This document shows positions 1-8,506 of a stretch of 64,000 bases of DNA, piece after piece. Source of the stretch: Alicyclobacillus herbarius DSM 13609 (GTDB lineage: Bacteria; Bacillota; Bacilli; Alicyclobacillales; Alicyclobacillaceae); the NCBI RefSeq assembly GCF_000430585.1, contig NZ_AUMH01000007.1, positions 1 to 64,000 on the forward strand. The letters are read 5' to 3'. The first letter of the stretch is position 1, and the number at the start of each line of letters is the position of its first letter. The position numbers and the translations under genes were made by a program. The notes beneath the pieces were generated by a model. That model had not been told where the DNA came from, did no database searches, and was given only the letters and a program-made list of their open reading frames with translations.

Positions 1-1
1 C

Positions 2-214
2 CAGATTCGAATGACTGGAAAGACAGTGCCGCTGTTTACGGACAGCGCTTTGCATCTGGTCTACGCAGCCAGCCGAGGGATCCCCCGAGTTGTGAACCAA
101 ATCTGTCTGCAGGCCCTGTACGCTGCGGCAGCCAAGGACAGCGACGTGGTGGAAGACACTCATATCCAGCGGGTACTGGCCGATCTGGATCGGCAACGAG
201 GAGCAGTCGGTTGA
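2..214 (+). CDS. ExeA/TniB-like transposition AAA ATPase, C-terminal fragment
   Basis: Only the last 70 or so residues are present, because the gene begins left of the window. The visible part has the helical segment with ASRGIPRVVNQICLQAL that follows the sensor-2 region of ExeA-type AAA ATPases, where the G-I/V-P-R-x-V/I-N motif is typical. In mobile elements these ATPases help the DDE transposase choose and activate target DNA. It ends about 125 bases before the presumed transposon tip, a common arrangement for the last gene of such an element. Walker motifs lie outside the window, so activity cannot be judged. Confidence 0.6.
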   Translation, partial: QIRMTGKTVPLFTDSALHLVYAASRGIPRVVNQICLQALYAAAAKDSDVVEDTHIQRVLADLDRQRGAVG

Positions 215-284
215 CCGGCTGCTCTCCCATGGCTGGGATGGCTGTCGGCACAGCGTTCAGTCCGCTGGCGGAATGACGGTACAA

Positions 285-332
285 CGCTCACGACAATGGC
301 GGTGAGAAATTCACCGCCAAATAGCGTGAGCG
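285..332. repeat. Two-tier inverted repeat at the transposon end
   Basis: CGCTCACG at 285-292 pairs with CGTGAGCG at 325-332, and inside it GGCGGTGA at 298-305 pairs with TCACCGCC at 311-318. The two dyads share a centre near 308. There is no T-tract, so a terminator is less likely than a transposase-binding or end structure. The stop codon of the truncated permease falls inside the inner arm. Confidence 0.6.
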
Positions 333-1528
333 GCTACACAATCGGGCAGATACCGACTCAGTTCTGGATGGGATTGAGACTCAGCGTTTCGTACCTGTTC
401 AAAAGCGGACTGTGAAATTGCCATCACGGTTAAGATCGCTCGACTTCCGGATGCAGTATCTTGAATTTTTCCCGACAGAATTGGAACGTTCACCTCCTGA
501 ACAATCTTCAACTGTTCGGCGTTCAGGGCAGAGTGGATTTCCTTGATCACCGGACTCGAAGCGTTATTCGAGAGTAATTGAATGGAAATTGGGGCGATGC
601 GGAGTGTGTTGATTTCAGCAATCTGGTGCGCGAAAAAAACCATCCCCAATCCCGTGAACATCGTCGTAAAGGTGAGCGTGACCATCGTTAACGTCCTTGC
701 GTCTGCAACAACCCGCCGGTTCATCATTGCCATCATGAGGCGTGTCATCATGTTCCGCGAAGTTGTTCGGTACAGATGAATTGCGTGTGGAAGGGACCAT
801 CTGTACAACAGGTGCGTGCCCACACATACCATGAATATAACGGGAATGGTGGTTGTCAGGAAGGTTGTGTCCCTGGTGATTAGCGCCAAGACATACGCTC
901 CCACTATGAACGCGGGTGCCAATACTCCCCGGAGAATCGAACGGGGCGAAAGGGCGGCGGGATGAATGGTTGTTGTGGGCTTCGTGTGCAGGTGGGTCTG
1001 TCTCTCGACACGGAGTGCAATCAAGATACTGTCTGCTATCGCTGCTAGGCCGAACCAAGTTACGGTCCTCCACACCGTGAACTGAGGGATGGAAACGGAA
1101 ATGGCAGAAATGTGGAGCACGGTTGCCGCAAAAAGGAGGAACAGTCTGTTAAACAGAAGGCCTGCAACAATTCCTGTAACCAGTGCCAGAAGGCAGAGGA
1201 GGAGTGTTTCTCCGAAGGTCAACAACCAGATCTGCCTTGGTGTCATACCCAGCGTGAAAAGCAGCCTGATTTCATGTTTCCTGTTTGTTCCTTGAGCGGC
1301 GTGTACAAAGAACACGAACAGTGCCGAAAACAGCACTAGGGTCGCCTGACTCATTTCAACCATGGCGAACAGGATTCGTGGTGCCTTTCCGTGCAAAACC
1401 GCTGGATTGTTCACGAAGCATGAGTAGAGAAAATAGATCATGACCGCGAGACCGAACGAAATCCAGTATCCAGCGTGCCTGCCTCCGGCGTGCAGGGTGT
1501 TTTTCAGGAGTAATCGCGGCCAACTCAC
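311..1528 (-). CDS. BceB/FtsX-like ABC permease, truncated by transposon
   Basis: Membrane permease of a peptide-antibiotic resistance transporter. It starts with GTG at 1528, overlapping the stop of the upstream ATPase gene (GTGA). It has an N-terminal membrane segment, an FtsX-like three-helix block near residues 60-150, further membrane segments to about 290, and then the start of the extracellular domain that binds the antibiotic or the sensor kinase. BceB proteins are about 640-650 residues; this one stops at 405. The last nine residues (CVAAHAIWR) and the TGA lie within the transposon end, so roughly 240 residues with the final membrane helices are lost. It is probably non-functional. 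Confidence 0.75.
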   Translation of the reverse strand: MSWPRLLLKNTLHAGGRHAGYWISFGLAVMIYFLYSCFVNNPAVLHGKAPRILFAMVEMSQATLVLFSALFVFFVHAAQGTNRKHEIRLLFTLGMTPRQIWLLTFGETLLLCLLALVTGIVAGLLFNRLFLLFAATVLHISAISVSIPQFTVWRTVTWFGLAAIADSILIALRVERQTHLHTKPTTTIHPAALSPRSILRGVLAPAFIVGAYVLALITRDTTFLTTTIPVIFMVCVGTHLLYRWSLPHAIHLYRTTSRNMMTRLMMAMMNRRVVADARTLTMVTLTFTTMFTGLGMVFFAHQIAEINTLRIAPISIQLLSNNASSPVIKEIHSALNAEQLKIVQEVNVPILSGKIQDTASGSRAILTVMAISQSAFEQVRNAESQSHPELSRYLPDCVAAHAIWR

Positions 1529-2280
1529 AGAATGGCCTCCTCCAATACGGAAAGTGCATTCAGGATCTCATGAAAGAACGCCCGGCGGTTTGCATCACGG
1601 TCCAATTGGTTGTACACCTTGCCGTCCTTCATGAATACGACTCGGTGAGCATAACTCGCCGCGAACGGATCATGTGTTGCCATTAGAATGGTCGCACCCT
1701 TGGTCTCGTTGAGTTCCATAAACAGTTCCAACACTGATTGCGATGACGCGGAGTCAAGGCTGCCCGTCGGCTCGTCTGCCAAGACCAACGTCGGGCTGTG
1801 AACAATGGCTCTTGCCACCGCAGCACGTTGTTGTTGCCCGCCGGATAACTCATACGGGTAACGATTACCGAGGTCGCTCAATTTCAGTTCGGCCATCACT
1901 GCATGGACTTGTTGAGTCGCGGACTCGAGGTTCATCCCGTTCAGTGCGAGCGGAAGCGCTATATTTTCTTCAACGGTCAGCGCTTCGAGAAGATTGAACT
2001 CTTGAAACACGACTCCGAGTTCGCTCCGCCTCAAGGTGGCCCACTCGTCTACGCTTATCGTTGTCACGTCACGTCCACACCACCAGATGTGCCCGCTGGT
2101 TGGACGATCGAGCCCCAAAAGGATGTTCAACAACGTGGATTTTCCGCTCCCAGATGGCCCCATAATGCAGACGAATTCCCCCTGTTGAATGTCCAAATCC
2201 ACTCCATCCAACGCGGTGACAGCTCCGGAAATGCCCGCCCCGTAGACTTTTGTCAGCTTGCGCACCTTGAGGATACTCAC
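1525..2280 (-). CDS. BceA/MacB-type ABC transporter ATP-binding protein
   Basis: Cytoplasmic ATPase that would power the BceB-like permease directly downstream. The Walker A motif GPSGSGKST lies near residues 41-49, followed by a Q-loop, the signature LSGGQQQRAAVARA and Walker B LVLADEPTGSLD, the arrangement of the MacB/LolD/BceA group. The GTG at 2280 is chosen because AAGGAG sits about 10 bases upstream and the protein then begins VSILKVRKLTKVYG, as relatives do; an upstream ATG at 2316 lacks this support. Length is 251 residues, normal for the family. The gene overlaps the permease start, so they are translationally coupled. Its partner is truncated. Confidence 0.85.
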   Translation of the reverse strand: MSILKVRKLTKVYGAGISGAVTALDGVDLDIQQGEFVCIMGPSGSGKSTLLNILLGLDRPTSGHIWWCGRDVTTISVDEWATLRRSELGVVFQEFNLLEALTVEENIALPLALNGMNLESATQQVHAVMAELKLSDLGNRYPYELSGGQQQRAAVARAIVHSPTLVLADEPTGSLDSASSQSVLELFMELNETKGATILMATHDPFAASYAHRVVFMKDGKVYNQLDRDANRRAFFHEILNALSVLEEAIL

Positions 2281-2348
2281 GCGCGTCTCACTCCTTTTTG
2301 CCCATCTCCATGCCAAATGATAAACCTATCCGTATCGTGTCTCGGCCA

Positions 2349-3104
2349 TCAATCGACTTCTCGTCGTTCAAACCATCGAATACCACCCCAACCCAGCGCG
2401 AATGTCAGGACAATGGCGGCTAGCAGCACAGCCAAGACCGCACTGCAGGATAGCCTTGTTGACGTCATTGGCACGAACAGGCCGTATACCTGATAGAGCA
2501 GTCGTATCGGCCAGGACCAAGGGATGAATTCCCAAATGTGGGCTCCCACGCTTGTCGCCCCGACGATGGAAGCAACCAGGATGCCCATAATCCCAAGGGC
2601 GATGGAAACCGCCCATCCGATAGCTTCCGCAATCCAGTATGAAGCGAACAACAGGGGCAACGTGGCACACCAACTCGTGACGATCGCGGTCAACAGGGCG
2701 CTCCATGCGATAGGTTGGGATACGCCGATGAGGAAGGCCGTTCCAATCGTGCATGCGGTAAGCCACAGAGAACTCAGGAACATTTGTACGACAAGCACGT
2801 TCAGCTTGGCCAGGTAAAGGTACGCGGGGGAGACGTTTCGCGCTCGAAGCGAGCGCCAACCGCACGTACCGGTTTCCATGTGAGCCGAGAGACCTGCCGT
2901 CAATCCGGCCGCCAACGGTATCCAGATGCCGGACCATAGCTGATTCACCATGTCAATGATGTCATTCCAAGCCGTACGGGACACGTGCTGGGGATGAACG
3001 TACAGGGCTGCGACAGCGGTGCAAGCTACCGGCGCCAAGATCATCATCCACATTGTGACGGTTCGGCGGTATTTCATCCATTCTGACCAAGTTGCAGTGA
3101 GCAA
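2349..3104 (-). CDS. Lantibiotic-immunity type ABC permease (LanG-like)
   Basis: About 251 residues with some six membrane helices and no extracellular domain, as in the ABC-2 permeases of LanFEG (MutG/SpaG) immunity transporters. The N-terminus with WSEWMKYRRTVTMW matches the shared start of these permeases and of its neighbour at 3251-4003. The start is TTG at 3104, supported by AGGAGG eight bases upstream. It is the third gene of an ATPase-permease-permease set transcribed leftward. It would expel or keep out a membrane-active peptide together with the ATPase at 4010-4738. The substrate cannot be read from sequence. Confidence 0.75.
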   Translation of the reverse strand: MLTATWSEWMKYRRTVTMWMMILAPVACTAVAALYVHPQHVSRTAWNDIIDMVNQLWSGIWIPLAAGLTAGLSAHMETGTCGWRSLRARNVSPAYLYLAKLNVLVVQMFLSSLWLTACTIGTAFLIGVSQPIAWSALLTAIVTSWCATLPLLFASYWIAEAIGWAVSIALGIMGILVASIVGATSVGAHIWEFIPWSWPIRLLYQVYGLFVPMTSTRLSCSAVLAVLLAAIVLTFALGWGGIRWFERREVD

Positions 3105-3250
3105 GGCAGATCCTCCTCATGCCTCAAGTCATCGTGCTCATGTCTGGTGGCGGTTTCCGCTCCCAGACCAATCGTGCACAAAACGTGCTGAATTGAGATG
3201 GGAAACCGGCACCCCTTTTTCTCGTCCATCGGGAACATTGCGTCGGTTCT

Positions 3251-4003
3251 TTAACGCACCTCTGTTCTGCTGAACCATTGTGATCCAAGAAATGTGACCA
3301 TGACCGCGACAACAATCCCCAAAGCACTGGCGACCGCGATGACACCAGTGTTCCAAAATGGGCTGTTGGCTTCCAATGGCAAGCCATTGGCATGGAACCC
3401 GAAGATCGGTTCCAGGGCTCGCACCGGCCAAGCCCACGGATCGAACACCCAAGCCGCCCTTTCACTGGTCACGACGCCGGAAATCAGCCCTATCAACCCC
3501 AGAACGACGGTGACTCCGAAACGGAAGACCATCGAGCACCACAGCATGACGGCCAGCAGCGCCAAGCTAGAGACCCAACTGACCGTCGTTCCAAGAACAA
3601 GTTTGCCCCACGGAACCGATCCCCGAAGATGCCAGAACTGGGTGAGCAGGATGAATACAGCAAACAGTGCGGTTGCGATCGCGGTATGCAATGCGAGGAC
3701 GGCAAATTTCGCAGAGTAGAGCCTGCTCGGACTGAGGGGGTGGCTTCGGAGGACCCTCCAGGCACCCGAACGGCGTTCATATGAAGATGCAAGGGCCGCA
3801 AGCAATGCCGAACCCAGCGGCAGCCCCAGGACCACCCACCAGTTGTAAATGGTAAGAAGTGTCAAACGCCACGTACGCCCAGCCGGGGCGATGAGAGAAA
3901 AGACGAATTCCGCCAGTGCAAGGAGAAGCGGGCCACCCACGATGAACCATGGGGTCAGGGTTCTTCGGTATTTCAGCCACTCTGAGCGAATCACTGACAG
4001 CAT
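3251..4003 (-). CDS. Lantibiotic-immunity type ABC permease (LanE-like)
   Basis: A 250-residue ABC-2 permease with about six hydrophobic helices. Its N-terminus (SEWLKYRRTLTPW) resembles that of the next gene, so the two are diverged paralogues forming a heterodimeric membrane unit, as in MutE/MutG or SpaE/SpaG. The ATG at 4003 lies seven bases after the stop of the ATPase gene, with a weak GGAATGGTGA ribosome site inside the ATPase end, suggesting coupled translation. A gap of about 145 bases separates it from the LanG-like gene. No lantibiotic biosynthesis gene is visible, so this is more likely resistance than producer immunity. Confidence 0.75.
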   Translation of the reverse strand: MLSVIRSEWLKYRRTLTPWFIVGGPLLLALAEFVFSLIAPAGRTWRLTLLTIYNWWVVLGLPLGSALLAALASSYERRSGAWRVLRSHPLSPSRLYSAKFAVLALHTAIATALFAVFILLTQFWHLRGSVPWGKLVLGTTVSWVSSLALLAVMLWCSMVFRFGVTVVLGLIGLISGVVTSERAAWVFDPWAWPVRALEPIFGFHANGLPLEANSPFWNTGVIAVASALGIVVAVMVTFLGSQWFSRTEVR

Positions 4004-4009
4004 TTCGGT

Positions 4010-4738
4010 TCACCATTCCTTTCCAAATGGCTGATCCTGGACGTACTTCATGAAGATGTCCTCAAGATCTTCGCCATTTTCCTGCGTGATGAGATCGTTC
4101 AGAGCTCCCTGGTACCGCAACTGTCCACGGCTGATGATCGCTACGTCTTCCACGATCTGTGCGACCTCGGAAAGAATGTGGCTTGAGAGAATCACGGTGA
4201 TGCCTTGGTCGGCGAATGAGCGGATGAGCGAGCGCATTTCTCGAATGCCGATGGGATCAAGTCCGTTCGTCGGCTCGTCCAAGATCAGCAAATGCGGATG
4301 GTTCAGCAACGCGATGGCGATGCCCAACCTTTGTTTCATTCCCAAGGAGTACTGGGAGACACGTTTCCGTTCGTCCACGTCGGCGAGGCCGACGATGTGC
4401 AGAACCTCGTCGATTCTGGCTTTGGGCAGTTTGAGCAACCTGCGATGGACCTCGAGATTTTCACGGCCTGTCAGATGTCCGTACAGCGCAGGCGTTTCGA
4501 TGAGGGCGCCCACGCGAGCCAGGTGCGCTCGAGACCACGGTTCGCCAAACAGGAGGACTTGACCCGATGTGGGACGGAGCAACCCCAATAACAGCTTGAG
4601 AATGGTGGTTTTTCCGGCACCATTCGGTCCCAGCAGCCCATAGATTGATCCTTCACGCACCGTCAGGTTCACATTCTGAACCGCACATGTACCGCGATAT
4701 TCCTTGGTGAGTTTTTTGGTTTCCACGATGGCGTTCAT
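4010..4738 (-). CDS. Lantibiotic-immunity type ABC ATPase (LanF/BcrA-like)
   Basis: ATPase of 242 residues that would drive the two downstream permeases. Walker A GPNGAGKTT is near residues 37-45, the signature is YSLGMKQRLGIA, and Walker B is LLILDEPTNGLD. The S-L-G-M-K-Q-R-L signature is characteristic of the BcrA/MutF/SpaF subgroup. The start at ATG 4738 is preceded by AAGGAGG at 4748-4754; a longer frame from 4783 adds an arginine-rich stretch without a ribosome site. It begins the transporter operon downstream of a hairpin that follows the sensor kinase gene, so it may have its own promoter or depend on readthrough. Confidence 0.85.
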   Translation of the reverse strand: MNAIVETKKLTKEYRGTCAVQNVNLTVREGSIYGLLGPNGAGKTTILKLLLGLLRPTSGQVLLFGEPWSRAHLARVGALIETPALYGHLTGRENLEVHRRLLKLPKARIDEVLHIVGLADVDERKRVSQYSLGMKQRLGIAIALLNHPHLLILDEPTNGLDPIGIREMRSLIRSFADQGITVILSSHILSEVAQIVEDVAIISRGQLRYQGALNDLITQENGEDLEDIFMKYVQDQPFGKEW

Positions 4739-4822
4739 GCCGGAATACCTCCTTCGAAACCGTATCCTACGTCGAGTATGCATCCGGAGGCTGGGACTCG
4801 CCTTGATGAAACCTTACAAAAC

Positions 4823-4862
4823 GGCACCGGGAATCTTACAGTTCCGTAAGATTCCCGGTGCC
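4823..4862 (-). terminator. Strong hairpin between kinase and transporter genes
   Basis: Two perfect 17-base arms (4823-4839 and 4846-4862) around a six-base loop. On the minus strand the hairpin is followed by GTTTTGT, a modest T-tract. It lies 44 bases past the kinase stop and about 85 bases before the ATPase start. It can terminate or attenuate transcription between the regulator genes and the transporter genes. Confidence 0.75.
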
Positions 4863-4905
4863 TCAGGACGAAGTTCTAAAAAGCATCAGTCTTACTGTGG
4901 ACGAT

Positions 4906-5994
4906 TCAAGGCTGGGTGGCAGGAGAATAGAACTTTCGAGTTTCCAAAATCAACGTGAATGTCGTTCCTTGATTTTCTTTAGAAATTACTTCCAAACGGT
5001 GTCCTAAGCGATCACAGACTTGCTTCACCAAATACAGCCCCATACCCGTTGCGCGCGAATATGTCCGTCCATTGGTTCCGGTGAAGAATGGGTCGAAGAT
5101 GTGCGGCAGATCCCGCTCGGGAATACCGATCCCTTGGTCCGTGAATGATATAGTCACACATCCAGGGTACGTTTTAACTTCGATGCGAAGAGGGGTTGGG
5201 CGTGTTGCGCCGGGCTTGACTCCGTACTGGAGAGCGTTTCGCAGAAGCTGGTCGCAGATGAAACGTAACCATTTCCGATCCGTGGGCACCGTCACTTGCG
5301 TGTCTGGGCCGATGATTTGCGGATATAGGGCATGGCGAATCCAAGCGGTCTTGTGTTCGTTCACCGCTTCCCGCAGCAACGCGATAATGTCGACCGGTTC
5401 AATGCGTGCGTCGAAGGAGAACGAGGTCAGGCGAGCAGTCTGAAGAATGAGATTGAGGCTGGCATCAAGGCGCTCCCGTTCCTCCGCTAGGTTGTCGACC
5501 AGTGCCATACCGTGGGCCGGCTCTGGAATTTCACGTAGAACCCTCTTGAGTTCTTCTTCAAGAAACCGTATGACGGTCAACGGCGTCTTCATTTGATGTG
5601 CAAAGCGTGTCAGGAATATTTCGTAAAATTGACGCCGTTCATCCACTTCCGCGAGCCGTTCGAGATGGGCGCCTTGCACTCGCCGCAACAACCGGATCCA
5701 CAAGCGCTGTTCGTAGGTTCCACTTGTGGGGATTTCCCCAAGTTGTCCGCTTTGAAGATTTTGGCAGAGCATCTGGGCGGCGCGATATGCACGGTGGCGC
5801 AGACGGTACTCGACCACAAGGTGGACCGATAGCATTACCATGGCAAGGAGGCACGCGTAGCCCACGTCAGCGTACGGCACGATGGTCCCGCGATTGCGGG
5901 CGTCCAGTACAGGGACCGCAACCGCCATGAGGACACCCGCAAGGTAAAATGCTGCGAGTCTGATGTGATCACGAAGAAAGGTCGACCATTTCAT
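4906..5994 (-). CDS. BceS-type intramembrane-sensing histidine kinase
   Basis: Sensor kinase of 362 residues. Two membrane helices (about 12-30 and 43-63) are joined by a very short external loop, the mark of intramembrane-sensing kinases that read the state of a BceAB transporter rather than binding a ligand. The phosphorylated His is H133 in FAHQMKTPLT. The N box (QLLRNALQYG) and G boxes (DQGIGIPERDLPHIFDPFF and ATGMGLYLVKQV) are intact. The ATG at 5994 is two bases after the response regulator stop; a longer frame from 6150 overlaps that gene and is rejected. Since its presumed partner BceB is truncated, signalling may be altered. Confidence 0.85.
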   Translation of the reverse strand: MKWSTFLRDHIRLAAFYLAGVLMAVAVPVLDARNRGTIVPYADVGYACLLAMVMLSVHLVVEYRLRHRAYRAAQMLCQNLQSGQLGEIPTSGTYEQRLWIRLLRRVQGAHLERLAEVDERRQFYEIFLTRFAHQMKTPLTVIRFLEEELKRVLREIPEPAHGMALVDNLAEERERLDASLNLILQTARLTSFSFDARIEPVDIIALLREAVNEHKTAWIRHALYPQIIGPDTQVTVPTDRKWLRFICDQLLRNALQYGVKPGATRPTPLRIEVKTYPGCVTISFTDQGIGIPERDLPHIFDPFFTGTNGRTYSRATGMGLYLVKQVCDRLGHRLEVISKENQGTTFTLILETRKFYSPATQP

Positions 5995-5996
5995 GC

Positions 5997-6707
5997 TTAA
6001 TGCGAGCCACCTTCGGGAAACACAAACCGATAGCCCACGCCGCGTACGGTGTGAATGGCATTCGTTAGACCGATGGACGCCAATTTGGCTCTCAACCGTG
6101 TGATATTGACGGTGAGGGTATTGTCGTCGACAAAGTGAGTATCGTCCCATGCCTTTTCCAGCAGTTCCTCGCGAGTCACCGCAGCGCCGTTGGCTTCCAT
6201 CAACCCTTGAAGCAAGCGGAGTTCCGTCGCGGTGAGGTTCTCTGATCGATTCATGTAGGATATTTGTCCTTTCAACAGATCCAACATCACCCCGTGCCTC
6301 ACCAATACGTGAGACGTGTTCGCTTCTTCAGCATACTCTCCGTACGCGCGGCGGAGCAGTGCTCTCACCTTAGCGAGCAAGACCTCGGGGTTCAATGGTT
6401 TCGTCAAATAATCGTCTCCACCGTAGTCCAGGGCAAGCACCTTGTCCATATCCCCAGTCCTCGCGGACACATATACAATCGGGGCTTTCGAGAATCTTCG
6501 GATGATCCGGCACCAACGAAAGCCATCGTAGTAGGGAAGATTGATGTCAAGCAGGATCAGGTGCGGATTGTACCTCTGTACCTCTTCGTCGACATGTTCA
6601 AAATCACGTGCTATCTCCACTTCGAAGCCGAAACGGCTCAGGTGACTTCGCAGCAATTCAGCCAGGCTATCGTCATCTTCCACGATGAGTATGCGTTCAT
6701 TGTACAT
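5997..6707 (-). CDS. BceR-type OmpR-family response regulator
   Basis: Two-component response regulator of 236 residues: receiver domain 1-118 with acidic pocket EDDD at 10-13, phospho-acceptor D54 and K103, then an OmpR-type winged helix to the end (TVNITRLRAKLASIG recognition region, VRGVGYRF). The ATG at 6707 fits GGAGG about 10 bases upstream; the ATG at 6716 is too close to that site. It is the first gene of the leftward operon, ahead of the kinase. The likely targets are the downstream transporter genes and possibly its own promoter, where a perfect palindrome lies at 6799-6814. Confidence 0.85.
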   Translation of the reverse strand: MYNERILIVEDDDSLAELLRSHLSRFGFEVEIARDFEHVDEEVQRYNPHLILLDINLPYYDGFRWCRIIRRFSKAPIVYVSARTGDMDKVLALDYGGDDYLTKPLNPEVLLAKVRALLRRAYGEYAEEANTSHVLVRHGVMLDLLKGQISYMNRSENLTATELRLLQGLMEANGAAVTREELLEKAWDDTHFVDDNTLTVNITRLRAKLASIGLTNAIHTVRGVGYRFVFPEGGSH

Positions 6708-6790
6708 CGGACCCATGCCTCCACAGAACGGCCATTGGCACGCAATTTCATTATACCCCCGTACAAAAGGGTCAGGTGTTCATCACCGGC

Positions 6791-6841
6791 ACACTTTAGT
6801 AAACATATGTTTACAAATTTAACCTGAAAGTGTATGTTTAC
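6791..6841. promoter_or_regulatory. Palindromic operator between response regulator and sigma gene
   Basis: GTAAACATATGTTTAC at 6799-6814 is a perfect 16-base palindrome. It sits inside a wider dyad, ACACTTT at 6791-6797 and AAAGTGT at 6827-6833, and a further half-site GTATGTTTAC follows at 6832-6841. The block lies about 85 bases upstream of the response regulator start and 160 bases upstream of the divergent sigma-factor gene. It could bind the BceR-like regulator or another dimeric repressor. Confidence 0.55.
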
Positions 6842-6997
6842 GATGATGACCATGGTCGAGGTACGGTAGGACGAGGAATGATCACGTAGGTCCAGCACGG
6901 ATGTATGGGCCGGAACACGCTTCCTGGTCCTCTGGTGAGAACCTCCACGCCTCTTTTCGGATCATTACGGGTGACAACCGCGAAAGAGGTGAGGACC

Positions 6998-8506
6998 ATG
7001 GAAGTCGTTCAACTGGTCGAGGCATGTCGCCAGGGCTTGCCAGAGGCTTGGAACACGCTTGTCTCCATGTTCCGCCCACAGGCGCTGGGCTGGGTCACGC
7101 AGTTTTGCCGGGATCGCGATTTGGCGGAAGACATAGTACAGGAGAGCTGGCTGACCGCCGCACGTCACCTGTCTGAGTTACGGAATCCGCAGGCGTTTCC
7201 GCGTTGGTTCTTTCAGATTGTCAAGACGCAGGCGTACCGCGCGTTAATGCGAGCGTACAGGCAGCAGGTCGGGGAGATGAAGGAGGTGGCGTCGGACGCA
7301 GACCAAGAACGGAGTATCGTGCTGAAACTGGATTTGGAACGTGCGCTGGAAAGCCTGCCATTGGAGTTAAAACAGGTGTTCGTGTTGGCGGGCATCTACC
7401 AATGGCCCATCCGGGATGTGGCCTCATTTCTGAGAATTCCGGCGGGGACCGTCAAATCGCGTTTGTCCAGGGCAAGGCAACAATTGCAAGCCGCCCTGAA
7501 GGAGGATGGAGGTGATGCGGCCGGCCGGGAGCCTGTCAACGGGTCGTTGGACGAGGTCCTGTCCGCATGGGGCTCCAGGGAGGGGATGGATCATGCAACG
7601 GTGCGCGATACGTTGGCCAGAGCCTGGGCCACGATGAAGAGCCTGAGGTTCACGCTCACCCGGGAATGGCTTTCAGGTGAGCAGATCGGGAGAAGACAAC
7701 AGGCGCGGTATGCATGGCGTGCGCCCAATTGGCTGCGGATCGAAACAGAATCACCGGATGCTGGGCGCGTCGTCACGGTCATTCATGGACGCCGCATGCG
7801 GATTTGGATGGCGAGCACCGGCGCGATTCAAGAGGCACAGGTCCCGCACGAGGCGGATCCATCGTTCATGTTGGGCCATCTTTGGAAAGAGTTGCTGACC
7901 CGAGATGACTTGGTGGTCATGCCGCCTGAGCAGGGCGAACGGTTATGGCACCTGTGGGTGGAGCTCGATCGCGATGCCACCGCCGAGCAGGATCATGAGG
8001 CGTGTGAGAGCGTCCACTTCTGGATTCATCCGGAAGACGGTCTGCCCAGGCGCATCGAGTACTGGAATGGGCGCGGGTGTGTGTTCCGCGAGGTGATGGA
8101 GGACATCGAATGGAACGTACCGGTTGCCAGGCGCGAGTTTCGCCTATCCCCGGATGGCTTACCCGCGGATGGGAAGAGGCAGCGCCTGTGGACGTTGGGC
8201 GACATCCTCGGCGGCCTCCCGATTCGTGTTGAGCCGAGCGACGCGATACGGCAATGTCCGTTTCCGTTGATGGGGCTCGACCGGTCCGGCGTGAAAGAAC
8301 TCGGATTGCGCGACCACATTGAAATCTCCAAGTATCATCACGGACGAGAGTGGGCGGTTCGATACGGTGCACCCGCGCGTTCCATGGCGGTGTTGCGGGG
8401 TGAAGCCTTCATCATCTTGTGGCAGGCAGGAGCGGTAACGGACGACGTGCATCGTCATTGGGGGATCTCAGACCTCCAGGACGAGTGTCTGGAACTCGGG
8501 ACCTAG
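6998..8506 (+). CDS. ECF sigma-70 factor with long C-terminal domain
   Basis: Residues 15-90 form a sigma region 2 (DLAEDIVQESWLTAARHL, PRWFFQIVKTQAYR) and 110-168 a sigma region 4 (LPLELKQVFVLAGIYQWPIRDVA, AGTVKSRLSRARQQL). A further 330 residues resemble the LolA/RseB-like or DUF4367-type domains usually found in exported partners of ECF systems, yet no signal peptide or membrane helix separates the two parts. The start at ATG 6998 has GAGGTGAGG upstream; the longer frame from 6905 lacks one. The frame ends at TAG 8504-8506, but the same frame stays open to 8668 and encodes what looks like the end of the domain. The gene is therefore either interrupted by an amber codon or slightly shortened. 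Confidence 0.75.
   Translation: MEVVQLVEACRQGLPEAWNTLVSMFRPQALGWVTQFCRDRDLAEDIVQESWLTAARHLSELRNPQAFPRWFFQIVKTQAYRALMRAYRQQVGEMKEVASDADQERSIVLKLDLERALESLPLELKQVFVLAGIYQWPIRDVASFLRIPAGTVKSRLSRARQQLQAALKEDGGDAAGREPVNGSLDEVLSAWGSREGMDHATVRDTLARAWATMKSLRFTLTREWLSGEQIGRRQQARYAWRAPNWLRIETESPDAGRVVTVIHGRRMRIWMASTGAIQEAQVPHEADPSFMLGHLWKELLTRDDLVVMPPEQGERLWHLWVELDRDATAEQDHEACESVHFWIHPEDGLPRRIEYWNGRGCVFREVMEDIEWNVPVARREFRLSPDGLPADGKRQRLWTLGDILGGLPIRVEPSDAIRQCPFPLMGLDRSGVKELGLRDHIEISKYHHGREWAVRYGAPARSMAVLRGEAFIILWQAGAVTDDVHRHWGISDLQDECLELGT

Larger units (their letters stand above)
1..340. mobile_element. Right end of a TGT...ACA-type transposon (partial)
   Basis: This stretch holds the end of an ExeA/TniB-like ATPase reading frame followed by about 125 bases of non-coding DNA that finishes in TACACA at 335-340. 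Transposons of the Mu/Tn7/Tn552 style end in TGT...ACA and often carry a DDE transposase plus such an ATPase. Reading leftward, the neighbouring permease gene runs straight into this DNA, so 340/341 is the likely element-host junction. The element continues out of the window, so its transposase is not visible. The family assignment is an inference from the ends and the ATPase fragment. Confidence 0.55.
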
